Shown one piece after another: positions 8,866 to 19,537 of a stretch of DNA of 56,288 bases (position 1 is its first letter; each line of letters opens with the position of its first letter). This DNA comes from Lysinibacillus antri. Its GTDB lineage: Bacteria > Bacillota > Bacilli > Bacillales_A > Planococcaceae. The position numbers and the translations under genes were made by a program. The notes beneath the pieces were generated by a model. It saw nothing but the letters and a program-made list of their open reading frames with translations, did no database searches and was not told the DNA's origin. The DNA is taken from NCBI RefSeq assembly GCF_003977595.1, contig NZ_RYYR01000026.1, forward strand, positions 1-56,288. The letters are read 5' to 3'.

Positions 8866-9576
8866 ATGAATAAAGGTCAGCTTTTATATGAAGGTAAAGC
8901 AAAACGATTATATCAAACAGAACAAGATGACATATTGTTCGTTGAATATAAAAATAGCGCGACGGCATTTAACGGTGAAAAAAAAGCAGAGATTGATGGA
9001 AAAGGTGTACTTAACAACCAGATTACAACATTAATTTTCGAAAAACTCAAAACAAATGGAATTGACTCACATTTTGTGGAGCGAATTTCAGAACATGAAC
9101 AACTCGTTCGCAAAGTAGACATCATTCCAATTGAAGTAGTTGTTCGAAATATTGCTGCGGGTAGTCTTGCAAAACGTCTAGGTGTAGAAGAAGGAACGCC
9201 ACTTAAACGCACGATCGTTGAATTCTACTATAAAGATGATAGTTTAGGAGACCCCTTCATTAATAATGACCATATCGACATTTTAGGGATAGCAACAAAA
9301 GAGGAAGTAGAAGCTTTATATAAACTAGGTTTAAAAGTGAATACTGTACTTCAACCAATCTTTGAAGAAGTTGGCGTTACTCTAGTTGACTTTAAGCTTG
9401 AATTTGGTCGAGATAAAGATGGCAATGTATTACTTGCTGATGAAATTTCACCAGACACTTGCCGCTTGTGGGATGCAGAAACAAAACAAAAGCTTGATAA
9501 AGACGTGTTCCGTCGTGATTTAGGTAGTTTAATTGATGTTTATAAAATAATTCTTGCTAGACTTGGAGGAAAATAG
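8866..9576 (+). CDS. purC: Phosphoribosylaminoimidazole-succinocarboxamide synthase (SAICAR synthetase)
   Basis: 236 aa. It joins CAIR and aspartate with ATP to make SAICAR. Family motifs LLYEGKAKRLY, SHFVERI, the RNIAAGSLAKRLG region and ADEISPDTCRLWD are present. An in-frame GTG at 8851 overlaps the ribosome site; GGAGG at 8853-8857 is placed for ATG 8866, which also gives the normal N-terminus. Followed 2 bases later by purS. Confidence 0.97.
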   Translation: MNKGQLLYEGKAKRLYQTEQDDILFVEYKNSATAFNGEKKAEIDGKGVLNNQITTLIFEKLKTNGIDSHFVERISEHEQLVRKVDIIPIEVVVRNIAAGSLAKRLGVEEGTPLKRTIVEFYYKDDSLGDPFINNDHIDILGIATKEEVEALYKLGLKVNTVLQPIFEEVGVTLVDFKLEFGRDKDGNVLLADEISPDTCRLWDAETKQKLDKDVFRRDLGSLIDVYKIILARLGGK

Positions 9577-9578
9577 AG

Positions 9579-9827
9579 ATGACTAAAGTTAAAATTTATG
9601 TGACATTACGCGAAAGTGTGTTAGATCCTCAAGGTTCTGCCGTACAAGGTTCTTTAGCGAAAATGGGCTATAACGAAGTAAGTGACGTACGTATCGGAAA
9701 ATATTTAGAAGTACAAATTGCTGATACAGATCGTGATATTGATGCGTTAGTAAAAGAAATGTGCGAAAAATTACTTACAAACACAGTAATTGAAGACTAT
9801 CGTTACGAAATCGAGGAGGCTAACTAA
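9579..9827 (+). CDS. purS: Phosphoribosylformylglycinamidine synthase subunit PurS
   Basis: 82-aa small subunit of the three-part FGAM synthase found in Bacilli. It bridges PurL and PurQ and is needed for ammonia channelling. The sequence [19 protein letters not shown] and the terminal [13 protein letters not shown] are typical. Lies between purC and purQ with 2-bp gaps on each side. Confidence 0.96.
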   Translation: MTKVKIYVTLRESVLDPQGSAVQGSLAKMGYNEVSDVRIGKYLEVQIADTDRDIDALVKEMCEKLLTNTVIEDYRYEIEEAN

Positions 9828-9829
9828 TT

Positions 9830-10507
9830 ATGAAATTCGCGGTACTCGTTTTCCCTGGGTCAAACTGTGACATCGACATGTACCATGCTATTAAAGATGA
9901 GCTTGGTGAAGAAGTGGAATATGTTTGGCATGATGCGACTGATTTAAGCGAATTCGATGGCATCTTAGTTCCTGGTGGGTTCTCATATGGAGACTACTTA
10001 CGCTGTGGCGCTATGGCGAACCAATCAAATGTAATGGCTGAAGTAAAAAAGTGCGCTGAAGCGGGAAAACCGGTTTTAGGCGTATGTAACGGATTCCAAA
10101 TTTTAACGGAAGCAGGCTTACTTCCAGGTGCATTACTTCGAAACAAAAACCTGAAATTCATGTGCCGTCAAGTTCAATTAAAAGTAGAAAATAACAATAC
10201 ACTTTTTACAAATCAATATGAACAAGGTCAACTAATTAATATTCCAATCGCTCACGGTGAAGGAAACTACTTCTGTGACGAGGAAACTCTAGCAAACTTA
10301 AAAGCGAATAATCAAATTGTCTTTACATATTCGGGTGAAAATCCAAATGGTAGTTTAGAAGATATCGCAGGAATCATCAATGAGCGCGGAAATGTTCTTG
10401 GGATGATGCCTCACCCAGAACGTGCGGTTAGTGATTTACTAGGAAGTAGCGATGGTCTAGCTTTATTTAAATCAATTGTTAAACAGTGGAGGGAATTACA
10501 TGTCTAA
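9830..10507 (+). CDS. purQ: Phosphoribosylformylglycinamidine synthase subunit PurQ (glutaminase)
   Basis: 225-aa class I glutamine amidotransferase subunit that supplies ammonia to PurL. The nucleophile Cys lies in [13 protein letters not shown] (~86). The His/Glu of the triad are in MMPHPERAV near the C-terminus, and [14 protein letters not shown] forms the oxyanion region. The 3' end overlaps the purL start by 8 nt. Confidence 0.97.
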   Translation: MKFAVLVFPGSNCDIDMYHAIKDELGEEVEYVWHDATDLSEFDGILVPGGFSYGDYLRCGAMANQSNVMAEVKKCAEAGKPVLGVCNGFQILTEAGLLPGALLRNKNLKFMCRQVQLKVENNNTLFTNQYEQGQLINIPIAHGEGNYFCDEETLANLKANNQIVFTYSGENPNGSLEDIAGIINERGNVLGMMPHPERAVSDLLGSSDGLALFKSIVKQWRELHV

Positions 10508-12725
10508 GATGGAACCAACAGCACAGCAAATTAAAGATCAAAAGCTATATGCTGGGATGGGTATGTCTGATGAAGAATTTGCGATGGTAGAAAATATCTT
10601 AGGTCGTCTTCCGAATTGGACTGAAACAGGATTATTCTCTGTAATGTGGTCAGAACACTGTTCATATAAAAACTCAAAACCGGTATTACGCAAATTCCCA
10701 ACAAAAGGTCCTCAAGTTTTACAAGGTCCTGGTGAAGGGGCAGGAATTGTAGATATCGGCGATGAGCAAGCGGTTGTATTTAAAATGGAATCACATAACC
10801 ATCCATCTGCAATTGAACCGTATCAAGGTGCAGCAACGGGTGTAGGTGGTATTATCCGTGACGTATTCTCAATGGGTGCTCGTCCAATTGCGATGTTAAA
10901 CTCTTTACGTTTTGGTGAATTGCAATCAGAGCGCGGTAAGTATTTATTTGAAGAAGTAGTAGCAGGTATTGCTGGTTACGGTAACTGTATTGGGATTCCA
11001 ACAGTAGGGGGAGAAATTCAGTTCGACCCATGTTATGAAGGAAACCCACTTGTGAACGCCATGTGTGTTGGTTTAATTGATCATAAAGACATTCAACGTG
11101 GTATTGCAGCAGGTGTAGGGAATACAGTAATGTACGTTGGTGCTAAAACAGGTCGTGACGGTATTCACGGTGCAACATTTGCATCGGAAGAACTGTCAGA
11201 AGCTTCTGAAGAAAAGCGTCCTGCAGTACAAGTAGGAGACCCATTCATGGAAAAACTTCTACTTGAAGCTTGCTTAGAAGTTGTGAAATCGGATGCTCTT
11301 GTTGGGATTCAAGATATGGGTGCAGCGGGTCTTACTTCCTCTTCAGCAGAAATGGCTTCAAAGGCTGGATCTGGTGTAGAAATGAACTTAGACTTAGTTC
11401 CTCAACGTGAAACAGAGATGACAGCTTACGAAATGATGTTATCTGAGTCACAAGAGCGTATGTTACTCGTTGTGAAAAAAGGTCGCGAAGATGAAATTAA
11501 AGCGATTTTCGATAAATATGGTTTAGATGCAGTGGCAATCGGTCGTGTAACAGATGATAAAATGCTTCGTTTACTTCATAACGGTGAAGTGGTGGCAGAA
11601 GTTCCAGCTGATGCACTAGCAGAAGATGCGCCTGTATACCATAAACCATCTGCTGAACCTGCCTATTTCGCAGAGTTCCAAGCAATCGAAAACAACGAGC
11701 CTGAAGTTGCGGATTACAAAGAAGCGTTAAAATCGTTACTACAAGCGCCAACAATCGCTTCTAAAGAATGGGTTTACGACCAATATGATTATCAAGTTCG
11801 TACAAATACAGTGGTAGCTCCAGGTTCTGATGCTGCAGTACTTCGCGTACGTGGGACAAACAAAGGTCTTGCAATGACAACAGATTGTAACTCTCGCTAT
11901 ATTTACTTAGATCCAGAAACAGGCGGTAAAATTGCCGTTGCAGAAGCGGCTCGTAATATCGTTGCTTCAGGTGGTCAGCCACTTGCAATTACAGACTGCT
12001 TAAACTTCGGTAACCCTGAAAAACCAGAAATCTTCTGGCAAATTGAAAAATCTGCTGATGGTATTGCAGCGGCTTGTACAGCATTAAATTCACCAGTTAT
12101 CGGTGGGAACGTTTCTTTATACAATGAACGTTCAGGTGAAGCAGTTTACCCAACGCCAACAATTGGTATGGTTGGTTTAATTGATGATTTAGCTCATGTT
12201 ACAACACAACAAGTGAAACAAGCTGGCGATGTTGTCTATGTAGTAGGCGAAACAGCGACAGAATTCGGTGGATCTGAACTGCAAAAATTAGTGTACGGTA
12301 AAATCTTTGGTAAAGCACCAAGCATCGACCTAGATGTGGAAGCAAATCGCCAAGCAGCAATTTTAAAAGCCATTCGTGAAGGTCTTGTGCAATCTGCTCA
12401 CGACGTTTCTGAAGGCGGGGTAGCAGTTGCTTTAGCAGAAAAAACATTTAGTACAGATGGTTTAGGTTTATATGTCACTTTAGAAGGTTCTGCTGTAACA
12501 GCATTATTTAGTGAATCTCAATCACGCTTTGTTATGACAGTTAAAGAAGAAAATGCAGCTGCATTTGAAAATATTGTTCCAGACGCGAAGAAAATCGGTA
12601 TCGTAACAGATGATGCAAAAATTACAATCAACGGTGATACTGGCATTCTTTTAGAAGGTACAGTGGAGGAATTCCGTTCTGCTTGGAAAGGAGCAATCCC
12701 ATGCTTGGTGAAATCAGAGGCTTAA
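10500..12725 (+). CDS. purL: Phosphoribosylformylglycinamidine synthase subunit PurL
   Basis: 741-aa ATP-dependent synthetase subunit of FGAM synthase, the short bacillar type that works with PurS and PurQ. It contains two AIRS-like repeats, with [34 protein letters not shown] and [14 protein letters not shown] in the first half and GGNVSLYNE in the second. The ATG at 10500 has GGAGGG just upstream; the longer in-frame start inside purQ is not used by homologues. The end overlaps purF by 25 nt. Confidence 0.97.
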   Translation: MSKMEPTAQQIKDQKLYAGMGMSDEEFAMVENILGRLPNWTETGLFSVMWSEHCSYKNSKPVLRKFPTKGPQVLQGPGEGAGIVDIGDEQAVVFKMESHNHPSAIEPYQGAATGVGGIIRDVFSMGARPIAMLNSLRFGELQSERGKYLFEEVVAGIAGYGNCIGIPTVGGEIQFDPCYEGNPLVNAMCVGLIDHKDIQRGIAAGVGNTVMYVGAKTGRDGIHGATFASEELSEASEEKRPAVQVGDPFMEKLLLEACLEVVKSDALVGIQDMGAAGLTSSSAEMASKAGSGVEMNLDLVPQRETEMTAYEMMLSESQERMLLVVKKGREDEIKAIFDKYGLDAVAIGRVTDDKMLRLLHNGEVVAEVPADALAEDAPVYHKPSAEPAYFAEFQAIENNEPEVADYKEALKSLLQAPTIASKEWVYDQYDYQVRTNTVVAPGSDAAVLRVRGTNKGLAMTTDCNSRYIYLDPETGGKIAVAEAARNIVASGGQPLAITDCLNFGNPEKPEIFWQIEKSADGIAAACTALNSPVIGGNVSLYNERSGEAVYPTPTIGMVGLIDDLAHVTTQQVKQAGDVVYVVGETATEFGGSELQKLVYGKIFGKAPSIDLDVEANRQAAILKAIREGLVQSAHDVSEGGVAVALAEKTFSTDGLGLYVTLEGSAVTALFSESQSRFVMTVKEENAAAFENIVPDAKKIGIVTDDAKITINGDTGILLEGTVEEFRSAWKGAIPCLVKSEA

Positions 12726-14125
12726 ACGAAGAATGTGGCGTATTCGGAATCTGGGGACATCCAGATTCTGCCCACTTAAGTTATTATGGACTTCATGCTT
12801 TGCAACATCGTGGTCAGGAAGGGGCTGGTATCGTCGTAACTGACGGCCAGCAACTCCGCGCGGTTAAAGGTGAAGGACTTGTTAATGATGTATTTAATGA
12901 AGAAAAGTTAAAATCTGCAAAAGGTGATGCTGCCATTGCCCATGTTCGCTATACAACTGCTGGTGGTGGTGGTATTGAAAATGTACAACCGTTATTATTC
13001 CGCTCTTCAACAGGTAGTATGGCAATTGCTCATAACGGAAACTTAGTCAATGCCAATCATTTGAAGCAACATCTAGAACGTTCGGGGAATATTTTCCAAT
13101 CTACATCGGATACAGAAGTTGTTGTGCATTTAATTAAGAAAAGTAAAAAACCAGGTTTACGTGCACAAGTAAAAGAATCGCTTTCTTTATTAAAAGGAGC
13201 TTTCTCTATTTTAATTATTACAAAAGATTGCATGATGGTTGCTCGTGATCGTAACGGATTACGTCCATTATCAATTGGTAAATTAGGCGATGCATGGGTT
13301 GTTGCTTCTGAAACATGTGCTTTTGATTTAATTGGAGCAGAGTTTGTACGTGATGTTGAACCAGGTGAGCTGTTAATCATTACAGATAAGGGTATTGAGG
13401 AAGACCGCTTTGCACAAACAGAAAAACGCGCAATGTGTGCAATGGAGTATGTATACTTCGCTCGTCCAGATTCAAATGTTGATGAAATAAACATTCATAT
13501 GGCCCGTAAACGTATGGGAAAACGATTAGCACAAGAATGTGTAGGAATTGAAGCGGATGTTGTAACAGGTGTTCCTGATTCATCAATTTCTGCAGCGATT
13601 GGTTTTGCTGAAGAAATCGGTATTCCTTACGAGCTTGGTCTAATTAAACATAAATATACGGGAAGAACATTCATTCAACCAACACAGGAATTACGTGAAC
13701 GTGGTGTGAAAATGAAGCTTTCTCCTGTAGTGCAAGTTGTAAAAGGAAAACGTGTCGTAATGGTGGATGATTCCATCGTACGTGGTACAACTTCTCGACG
13801 TATTGTGAAGATGTTAAAAGAAGCAGGTGCTACGGAAGTTCATGTTGTGATCTCATCGCCAGCAATGAAAAATCCTTGTTTCTATGGAATTGATATTTCT
13901 TCAGACGAAGAGTTAATTGCTTCTAATAATAGTATTGAAGAAATTCGTGATGCAATTGGAGCAGATTCATTAACTTTCCTTTCAGATGAGGGGTTAATTG
14001 AATCAATTGCACGTCCATTCGATGATGAAACACGCGGACTTTGTATGGCTTGCTTTACAGGGGATTACCCAACGGAAATTTTCCCAGATACTGTGTTACC
14101 ACATGAAAAAGAACTAGTAAGGTAG
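12701..14125 (+). CDS. purF: Amidophosphoribosyltransferase
   Basis: 474 aa. It catalyses the first committed step of the pathway, PRPP + glutamine to phosphoribosylamine. An 11-residue propeptide ([11 protein letters not shown]) precedes the catalytic Cys of CGVFGIWG, as in the B. subtilis enzyme whose propeptide is cleaved. GxGLVNDVF, HNGNLVN and the PRPP-binding [17 protein letters not shown] are intact. The late Cys residues ([24 protein letters not shown]) fit the Fe-S cluster of the Bacillus type. Start set by AAAGGAG at ~12688. Confidence 0.97.
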   Translation: MLGEIRGLNEECGVFGIWGHPDSAHLSYYGLHALQHRGQEGAGIVVTDGQQLRAVKGEGLVNDVFNEEKLKSAKGDAAIAHVRYTTAGGGGIENVQPLLFRSSTGSMAIAHNGNLVNANHLKQHLERSGNIFQSTSDTEVVVHLIKKSKKPGLRAQVKESLSLLKGAFSILIITKDCMMVARDRNGLRPLSIGKLGDAWVVASETCAFDLIGAEFVRDVEPGELLIITDKGIEEDRFAQTEKRAMCAMEYVYFARPDSNVDEINIHMARKRMGKRLAQECVGIEADVVTGVPDSSISAAIGFAEEIGIPYELGLIKHKYTGRTFIQPTQELRERGVKMKLSPVVQVVKGKRVVMVDDSIVRGTTSRRIVKMLKEAGATEVHVVISSPAMKNPCFYGIDISSDEELIASNNSIEEIRDAIGADSLTFLSDEGLIESIARPFDDETRGLCMACFTGDYPTEIFPDTVLPHEKELVR

Positions 14126-14139
14126 GAGGACAATTTCAA

Positions 14140-15195
14140 ATGTCAAAAGCATATGAACAAGCAGGCGTAAATATTGAAGCTGGTTATGAAGCTGTTAAAC
14201 GAATGAAATCCCATGTTGAACGTACAAATCGTTTAGGTGTTATGGGGACATTCGGAGGTTTCGGAGGCATGTTTGACTTGTCCTCTTTAAACTTAAAAGA
14301 ACCTGTTCTGATTTCAGGTACAGACGGTGTTGGGACAAAATTAAAATTAGCCTTTATGGTCGATAAACACGATACAATCGGCGTTGACTGTGTGGCAATG
14401 TGTGTAAATGATATCGTTGCGCAAGGTGCAGAGCCACTTTATTTCTTAGATTATGTCGCTGTTGGGAAAGCAGAGCCTGTAAAAATCGAACAAATCGTAA
14501 AAGGTGTGGCAGATGGCTGTGTGCAAGCAGGTGCTGCTTTAATCGGTGGCGAAACTGCTGAAATGCCTGGTCTTTATGAGGAAGATGAATATGATTTAGC
14601 GGGCTTTGCAGTAGGTGCAGCTGAGAAAGCAAACGTTGTAACAGGTGAAAAAATTGCTGAAGGCGACGTGTTAATCGGTCTTGCTTCAAGTGGTGTTCAC
14701 TCAAACGGTTATTCGTTAGTTCGTAAAATCGTATTTGCTGATCAAGGCTTTGCAGTAGATGAAGTAGTGGAAGGCTATGAAGATCTTGGTCCAATTGGTG
14801 AGGCACTACTTGTACCAACAAAAATTTATGCAAAACCTGTCCTTGAAATGTTAAAGCAAGCAGATATTCACGGGATGGCCCACGTTACAGGTGGAGGCTT
14901 CTATGAAAATTTACCACGCATGATGCCAGAAGGATTAGCGACTGAAATCGACTTAGGTACTTGGCCAGTTTTACCTATATTTGAATTTTTAAAAGATAAA
15001 GGTGCTTTAGGAGATAAAGACTTATATAACGTATTTAACATGGGGATTGGGTTTGTTCTTTCAGTGCCAGCATCTGAAGCAGAAAAAGTAATTGCGATTG
15101 CTGAAGCGAACGGTGAAAAAGCATACCGAATCGGTCGAGTAGTTAAAGGTGAAGGTGTTATTTTCAACGGTGAGCATGATGGGAGTTTAGTGTAA
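14140..15195 (+). CDS. purM: Phosphoribosylformylglycinamidine cyclo-ligase (AIR synthetase)
   Basis: 351 aa. It closes the imidazole ring of FGAM to give AIR. The conserved [35 protein letters not shown] and [14 protein letters not shown] motifs are present. TAGGAGG lies upstream of ATG 14140. Its TAA stop shares one base with the purN ATG (TAATG). Confidence 0.97.
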   Translation: MSKAYEQAGVNIEAGYEAVKRMKSHVERTNRLGVMGTFGGFGGMFDLSSLNLKEPVLISGTDGVGTKLKLAFMVDKHDTIGVDCVAMCVNDIVAQGAEPLYFLDYVAVGKAEPVKIEQIVKGVADGCVQAGAALIGGETAEMPGLYEEDEYDLAGFAVGAAEKANVVTGEKIAEGDVLIGLASSGVHSNGYSLVRKIVFADQGFAVDEVVEGYEDLGPIGEALLVPTKIYAKPVLEMLKQADIHGMAHVTGGGFYENLPRMMPEGLATEIDLGTWPVLPIFEFLKDKGALGDKDLYNVFNMGIGFVLSVPASEAEKVIAIAEANGEKAYRIGRVVKGEGVIFNGEHDGSLV

Positions 15196-15779
15196 TGGCT
15201 ACAAAGATTGCGGTATTTGCTTCAGGTAGCGGGTCCAACTTTCAAGCCATCCAAGAAGCAATTGTGCGCGGTGAATTAGATGCATCCGTTGAACTCGTTG
15301 TGACGGATAAGCCAAATGCATTTGTTGTAACTCGTGCAAAAAACTTTGATATTCCAGTGTTCGCATTTTCAGCAAAAGATTACGCTTCAAAAGCAGATTA
15401 CGAGCAAGAGATTGTAAGAGTGCTTCGTGAAAATGATGTTAAATGGATTGTTCTTGCTGGATACATGCGTCTAATTGGAGAAACATTACTTTCTGCTTTC
15501 CCAAATCGAATTGTGAATATTCATCCATCCTTACTACCATCATTTCCAGGTAAAGATGCCATTGGACAGGCGATGGATCATGGAGTGAAAGTAACAGGGG
15601 TGACTGTTCATTTTGTCGATGAAGGAATGGATACAGGTCCTATACTAGCGCAAGCGGCTGTTGATGTTGTTGTGGGTGATCGTGAAGCAACGGAGGAACG
15701 CATCCATGCAATCGAACACCAGCTTTATACAAAAACATTAAAACAATTGTTTGAAAATAAAGTAAATATTATTCATTAA
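15195..15779 (+). CDS. purN: Phosphoribosylglycinamide formyltransferase
   Basis: 194-aa 10-formyl-THF-dependent GAR transformylase. FASGSGSNFQAI (phosphate-binding loop), the catalytic NIHPSLLPSFPG with its Asn/His pair, HFVDEGMDTGPI and the invariant Asp region are intact. Translationally coupled to purM. Confidence 0.97.
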   Translation: MATKIAVFASGSGSNFQAIQEAIVRGELDASVELVVTDKPNAFVVTRAKNFDIPVFAFSAKDYASKADYEQEIVRVLRENDVKWIVLAGYMRLIGETLLSAFPNRIVNIHPSLLPSFPGKDAIGQAMDHGVKVTGVTVHFVDEGMDTGPILAQAAVDVVVGDREATEERIHAIEHQLYTKTLKQLFENKVNIIH

Positions 15780-15788
15780 ATAGATACT

Positions 15789-15829
15789 AACAGATTGACT
15801 CGTGGAGATATGAGTCAATCTGTTACAAA
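15789..15829 (+). other. Hairpin between purN and purH
   Basis: A perfect 13-bp stem (AACAGATTGACTC / GAGTCAATCTGTT) with a 10-nt loop, followed by ACAAAACTTTTT. The T run is displaced, so termination would be partial at best. It may reduce or process the mRNA before purH. Confidence 0.65.
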
Positions 15830-15891
15830 ACTTTTTGAGAAAAGATAAGTTTCTCATTCTTACATAATTTAAAAACTTGGAGGTCTTTTCC

Positions 15892-17418
15892 GTGACGAAA
15901 CGTGCACTTATTAGTGTTTCAAACAAAGAAGGTATTTTAGAATTTGCAAAAGAATTAGTAGCATTAGACTATGAGATTTTATCAACTGGCGGAACGAAAA
16001 AAATGTTACAAGACAACAATGTTCCTGTAACAGCAGTAGATGAAGTAACAAAATTCCCAGAAATTCTTGATGGTCGTGTTAAAACGTTAAACCCAATGAT
16101 CCACGGAGGTCTTTTAGGTAAATTTGATGACCCATCTCACCAAGCTCAAATGAACGAACATGGAATTGAGCCAATTGAAATTGTTTGTGTAAATCTGTAT
16201 CCGTTTGTAGAAACAATTTCAAAATCAGATGTAACGTGGGACGATGCGATTGAGAATATTGATATCGGTGGTCCAACAATGTTACGCTCAGCTGCAAAAA
16301 ACCATCAGTATGTAACGGTTATTGTGGATTCTAACGACTATGCTCAAGTGGTTGAAGAATTAAAAGCAGGTGGCGCAACAACACTTGAAACACGCAAAAA
16401 ACTAGCTGCAAAAGTATTCCGTCACACGGCTGCTTATGATTCGTATATTTCAAATTATTTAACAGAAGAAGACTTCCCGGAAAGTTTAACAATGACGTAT
16501 GAATTAAAACAAACATTACGTTACGGTGAAAATCCACACCAAAAGGCGGCATTTTACCAAAAACGTTTAAGCTCTGATTTCTCATTAGCTTATGCAACGC
16601 AATTACACGGAAAAGAATTATCTTATAACAATATTCAAGATGGTAACGCCGCGCTTCAAATCGTAAAAGAATTCGACAAACCAGCTGCTGTTGCTGTAAA
16701 ACATATGAATCCTTGTGGTGTTGGTACAGGAGTTACAATTGAAGAAGCATTCGATAAAGCTTACGAAGCAGACCCAACTTCTATTTTCGGTGGAATTATC
16801 GCATTAAACCGTGAAGTGGACGTACCGACTGCTGAAAAATTAAGTGGTATTTTCTTAGAAATTATTATTGCACCTTCATTTACGGAAGAAGCATTAGAAA
16901 TTTTATCGAAAAAGAAAAATATCCGTTTAATGACAATTAACTTCGCACAAGAACAACAAGATCAATTTAAAGTAGTATCTGTAGAAGGTGGTCTTTTAGT
17001 ACAAGAAGACGACAAATTTGGTTTTGGTGAAGCTGAAATTAAAGTAGTAACAGATCGCGAACCTACTGAACAAGAGTGGGAAGCGTTAAAACTTGGTTGG
17101 TCTGTTGTAAAACATGTGAAATCCAATGCAATCGTTGTAACGGATGACCAAATGACTCTTGGTGTAGGTGCTGGTCAAATGAACCGCGTTGGCGCTGCGA
17201 AAATCGCTTTAGAACAAGCTGGAGAAAAAGCAAAAGGTGCAGCATTAGCATCTGATGCATTCTTCCCAATGAGCGATACAGTTGAAACTGCTGCAGCTGC
17301 AGGAATTACTGCCATCATCCAACCAGGTGGTTCTATTAAAGACCAAGATTCAATCGACAAAGCAAATGAATATGGCATTGCGATGGTATTTACAGGCGTA
17401 CGTCACTTTAAACATTAA
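15892..17418 (+). CDS. purH: Bifunctional AICAR formyltransferase / IMP cyclohydrolase
   Basis: 508 aa. It carries out the last two steps to IMP. The N-terminal IMP cyclohydrolase domain (~1-195) begins [13 protein letters not shown] and contains [10 protein letters not shown]. The C-terminal transformylase domain includes [23 protein letters not shown] and [15 protein letters not shown] start at 15892 chosen because GGAGG (15879-15883) is correctly spaced; the upstream in-frame TTG overlaps the ribosome site. Confidence 0.97.
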   Translation: MTKRALISVSNKEGILEFAKELVALDYEILSTGGTKKMLQDNNVPVTAVDEVTKFPEILDGRVKTLNPMIHGGLLGKFDDPSHQAQMNEHGIEPIEIVCVNLYPFVETISKSDVTWDDAIENIDIGGPTMLRSAAKNHQYVTVIVDSNDYAQVVEELKAGGATTLETRKKLAAKVFRHTAAYDSYISNYLTEEDFPESLTMTYELKQTLRYGENPHQKAAFYQKRLSSDFSLAYATQLHGKELSYNNIQDGNAALQIVKEFDKPAAVAVKHMNPCGVGTGVTIEEAFDKAYEADPTSIFGGIIALNREVDVPTAEKLSGIFLEIIIAPSFTEEALEILSKKKNIRLMTINFAQEQQDQFKVVSVEGGLLVQEDDKFGFGEAEIKVVTDREPTEQEWEALKLGWSVVKHVKSNAIVVTDDQMTLGVGAGQMNRVGAAKIALEQAGEKAKGAALASDAFFPMSDTVETAAAAGITAIIQPGGSIKDQDSIDKANEYGIAMVFTGVRHFKH

Positions 17419-17424
17419 TTTGAT

Positions 17425-17458
17425 AACGCTCGTCTTTTAGGAGGCGAGCGTTTTTTTG
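17425..17458 (+). terminator. Terminator-like hairpin between purH and purD
   Basis: A 12-bp stem AACGCTCGTCTT / GAGGCGAGCGTT (two G-U pairs), a 4-nt TTAG loop and seven T. It has all features of an intrinsic terminator yet sits inside the operon, so purD expression may be reduced relative to purEKBCSQLFMNH or come partly from another promoter. Confidence 0.82.
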
Positions 17459-17529
17459 AGAATTTGTTATATAGAACGATTGATTCGCACATAAACATAA
17501 ACATTTATTTAATAAGGGAGGCAACTCAC

Positions 17530-18786
17530 ATGAATATTCTTGTCATTGGTAGTGGTGGACGTGAACATGCAATTGCAAAAAAATTTAATGAAGCACCATC
17601 TGTAGAAAAAGTTTTTGTAGCGCCAGGGAACGATGGCATGCGCGACTGTGCAGAAGTAGTTGCACTTGATGCAATGGATTTTGCTGGATTAGCACAATTT
17701 GCAAAAGAAAATGCCGTTGAATTAACATTTGTCGGACCCGAACAACCATTAGCGGCAGGTATCGTAGACTTTTTCCAAGAGCGTGGATTAACAATTTTTG
17801 GTCCAACAAAAGCTGCAGCACAGATTGAAGGCAGTAAATCGTATGCAAAAGAAATTATGAAAAAATATAATATCCCAACTGCTGCTTACGAAACATTTAC
17901 AGATGCCGAGAAAGCAATTGAATATGTAAAACAACAAGGCGCACCAATCGTTGTCAAAGCTGACGGATTAGCAGCTGGTAAAGGTGTTATTGTAGCAATG
18001 ACAGAACAAGAAGCAATCGAAGCAATTGACGATATGATTGGGAATCAACGTTTTGGTGAGTCGTCTTCTCGAGTTGTCATTGAAGAATTTTTAGATGGTG
18101 AAGAGTTTTCATTCATGTCATTTGTTCATAAAGGTCAAATTTATCCAATGGTTATTGCACAAGATCATAAACGTGCTTACGATGGTGACAAAGGACCAAA
18201 CACAGGTGGGATGGGTGCCTATTCACCAGTACCTCAAATTCCACAAGAAGTCGTTTCAAATGCATACATTGAAATTGTGGAGCCAACAGTAAAAGCAATG
18301 GAAGAAGAAGGTGTTTCTTTCACTGGTATTCTTTATGCGGGACTTATTTTAACGAAACAAGGTGCAAAAGTTATTGAATTTAATGCTCGATTTGGAGATC
18401 CTGAAACACAAGTCGTTCTCCCACGTATGAGTTCTGATTTTGGTTTATTTATGAAATCGTTAATGGAAGAAAAATATTTTGATTTACAATGGTCGAACGA
18501 AGCAATGTTAGGTGTTGTCATTGCAGCAGAAGGTTACCCAGGAGATGTAGAAAAGGGAAATCCTCTACCTGATTTAGCAGAACTAACGGAAAATTATTAT
18601 GTATACCATGCAGGAACGAAACAAGTGGATGGAAACTTTGTTGGAAATGGTGGGCGTGTTCTTTTAGTTGGAGCAAAAGCAGATACATTAAAAGAAGCGC
18701 AACAAAAAGTGTATGAAGGCATCAACTCACAACAATGGGATCAATTCTTCTTCCGCAAAGATATTGGCTGGCGAACATTTAAATAA
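17530..18786 (+). CDS. purD: Phosphoribosylamine-glycine ligase (GAR synthetase)
   Basis: 418-aa ATP-grasp enzyme making GAR from phosphoribosylamine, glycine and ATP, step two of the pathway. MNILVIGSGGREHAIA, FVGPEQPLAAGI, VKADGLAAGKGVIVA and NARFGDPETQVVLPR are present. In-frame codons upstream (from 17464) are not part of the gene; AAGGGAGG directly precedes ATG 17530. Separated from purH by a strong terminator-like hairpin. Confidence 0.97.
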   Translation: MNILVIGSGGREHAIAKKFNEAPSVEKVFVAPGNDGMRDCAEVVALDAMDFAGLAQFAKENAVELTFVGPEQPLAAGIVDFFQERGLTIFGPTKAAAQIEGSKSYAKEIMKKYNIPTAAYETFTDAEKAIEYVKQQGAPIVVKADGLAAGKGVIVAMTEQEAIEAIDDMIGNQRFGESSSRVVIEEFLDGEEFSFMSFVHKGQIYPMVIAQDHKRAYDGDKGPNTGGMGAYSPVPQIPQEVVSNAYIEIVEPTVKAMEEEGVSFTGILYAGLILTKQGAKVIEFNARFGDPETQVVLPRMSSDFGLFMKSLMEEKYFDLQWSNEAMLGVVIAAEGYPGDVEKGNPLPDLAELTENYYVYHAGTKQVDGNFVGNGGRVLLVGAKADTLKEAQQKVYEGINSQQWDQFFFRKDIGWRTFK

Positions 18787-18790
18787 GAAC

Positions 18791-18824
18791 AAAGGGAATG
18801 TCAGCTAGTAGACATTCCCTTTTC
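18791..18824. terminator. Terminator after purD (convergent region)
   Basis: A perfect 12-bp stem AAAGGGAATGTC / GACATTCCCTTT with an 8-nt loop. It ends with T residues on the plus strand and closes the pur operon. The convergent DUF2892 gene ends a few bases away and may share it. Confidence 0.85.
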
Positions 18825-18827
18825 ATG

Positions 18828-19340
18828 TTAGCTTGGGTTCGTTGCAGATTGCCCGCTATTGGATGATTTCGATTGGTTTGATTGTGAAGAACTTGATCCA
18901 GAAGTATTTCCACCGTTAAAAGATTGAACGACATCTGAAAAATCTTCACCTTTAGAAACAGCATCCATCGCTTGTGAAGCCGCTTTTGCTAATCCTGTAT
19001 CTGTCCAAGAAGTGGATTTTTTTTGTGACTTGTTGTTGTTTTGTTCGCTTCCCCAGCGGTTTTCATAAGCATCATTATAGGCACGTAACAGGCTATCCCC
19101 ATCCATATATTCATCAAAGGATGTATAAACTGCCTCTTTTACATTTGAATTAAGGAGGGCTTTCATTGGGCAATATAAGAAAATCCCTTCTGCTACTTTC
19201 ATCGCACCTGCAATGACTAAAGCAGAACCTAGTGATTTACTTCCCGAATCCTTTGTTAAGTGAGCGACACCAAAAGCCGTTAAACCTGTACCAAGAGCGA
19301 GGCGAACAAAACCACTTTTTTCTGAAATATTTTCCTGCAT
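18828..19340 (-). CDS. DUF2892 (YgaP-like) membrane protein with low-complexity tail
   Basis: 170 aa. The first ~70 residues match the YgaP-like/DUF2892 transmembrane module (GFVRLALGTGLTAFGVAHL, then GAMKVAEGIFLYCPMKALL). A charged middle segment follows, then a Ser/Asn/Gln-rich C-terminus (~140-170). AAAGGAG upstream of the ATG at 19340 decides the start over a longer in-frame ATG. Function unknown. It is transcribed against the pur operon. Confidence 0.78.
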   Translation of the reverse strand: MQENISEKSGFVRLALGTGLTAFGVAHLTKDSGSKSLGSALVIAGAMKVAEGIFLYCPMKALLNSNVKEAVYTSFDEYMDGDSLLRAYNDAYENRWGSEQNNNKSQKKSTSWTDTGLAKAASQAMDAVSKGEDFSDVVQSFNGGNTSGSSSSQSNQSKSSNSGQSATNPS

Positions 19341-19537
19341 GTAAAACACTCCTTTTAAAGTTAATATGTTCCATCGCAAAAACTTTAATTTATTAAAGTG
19401 CTATGATACGATAAAATGAAGTAAGCGCTTCAAAAGTGTGTAAATAAATTGTAAACTTTTTGAGCAAAGTTAGTATGTGCGTATAAAAAGTTCTTAACCG
19501 AAATAAATTTTAAAAGTAATAGAAGGGAGTGTAACAA

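Noticed and set aside
14354..14833. 159-aa minus-strand open frame within purM
   Set aside because: Leu/His/Gln-rich composition is the usual reverse-strand shadow of a coding region; no start signal and no family resemblance. The same holds for similar antisense frames in purF, purH, purL and rlmCD.
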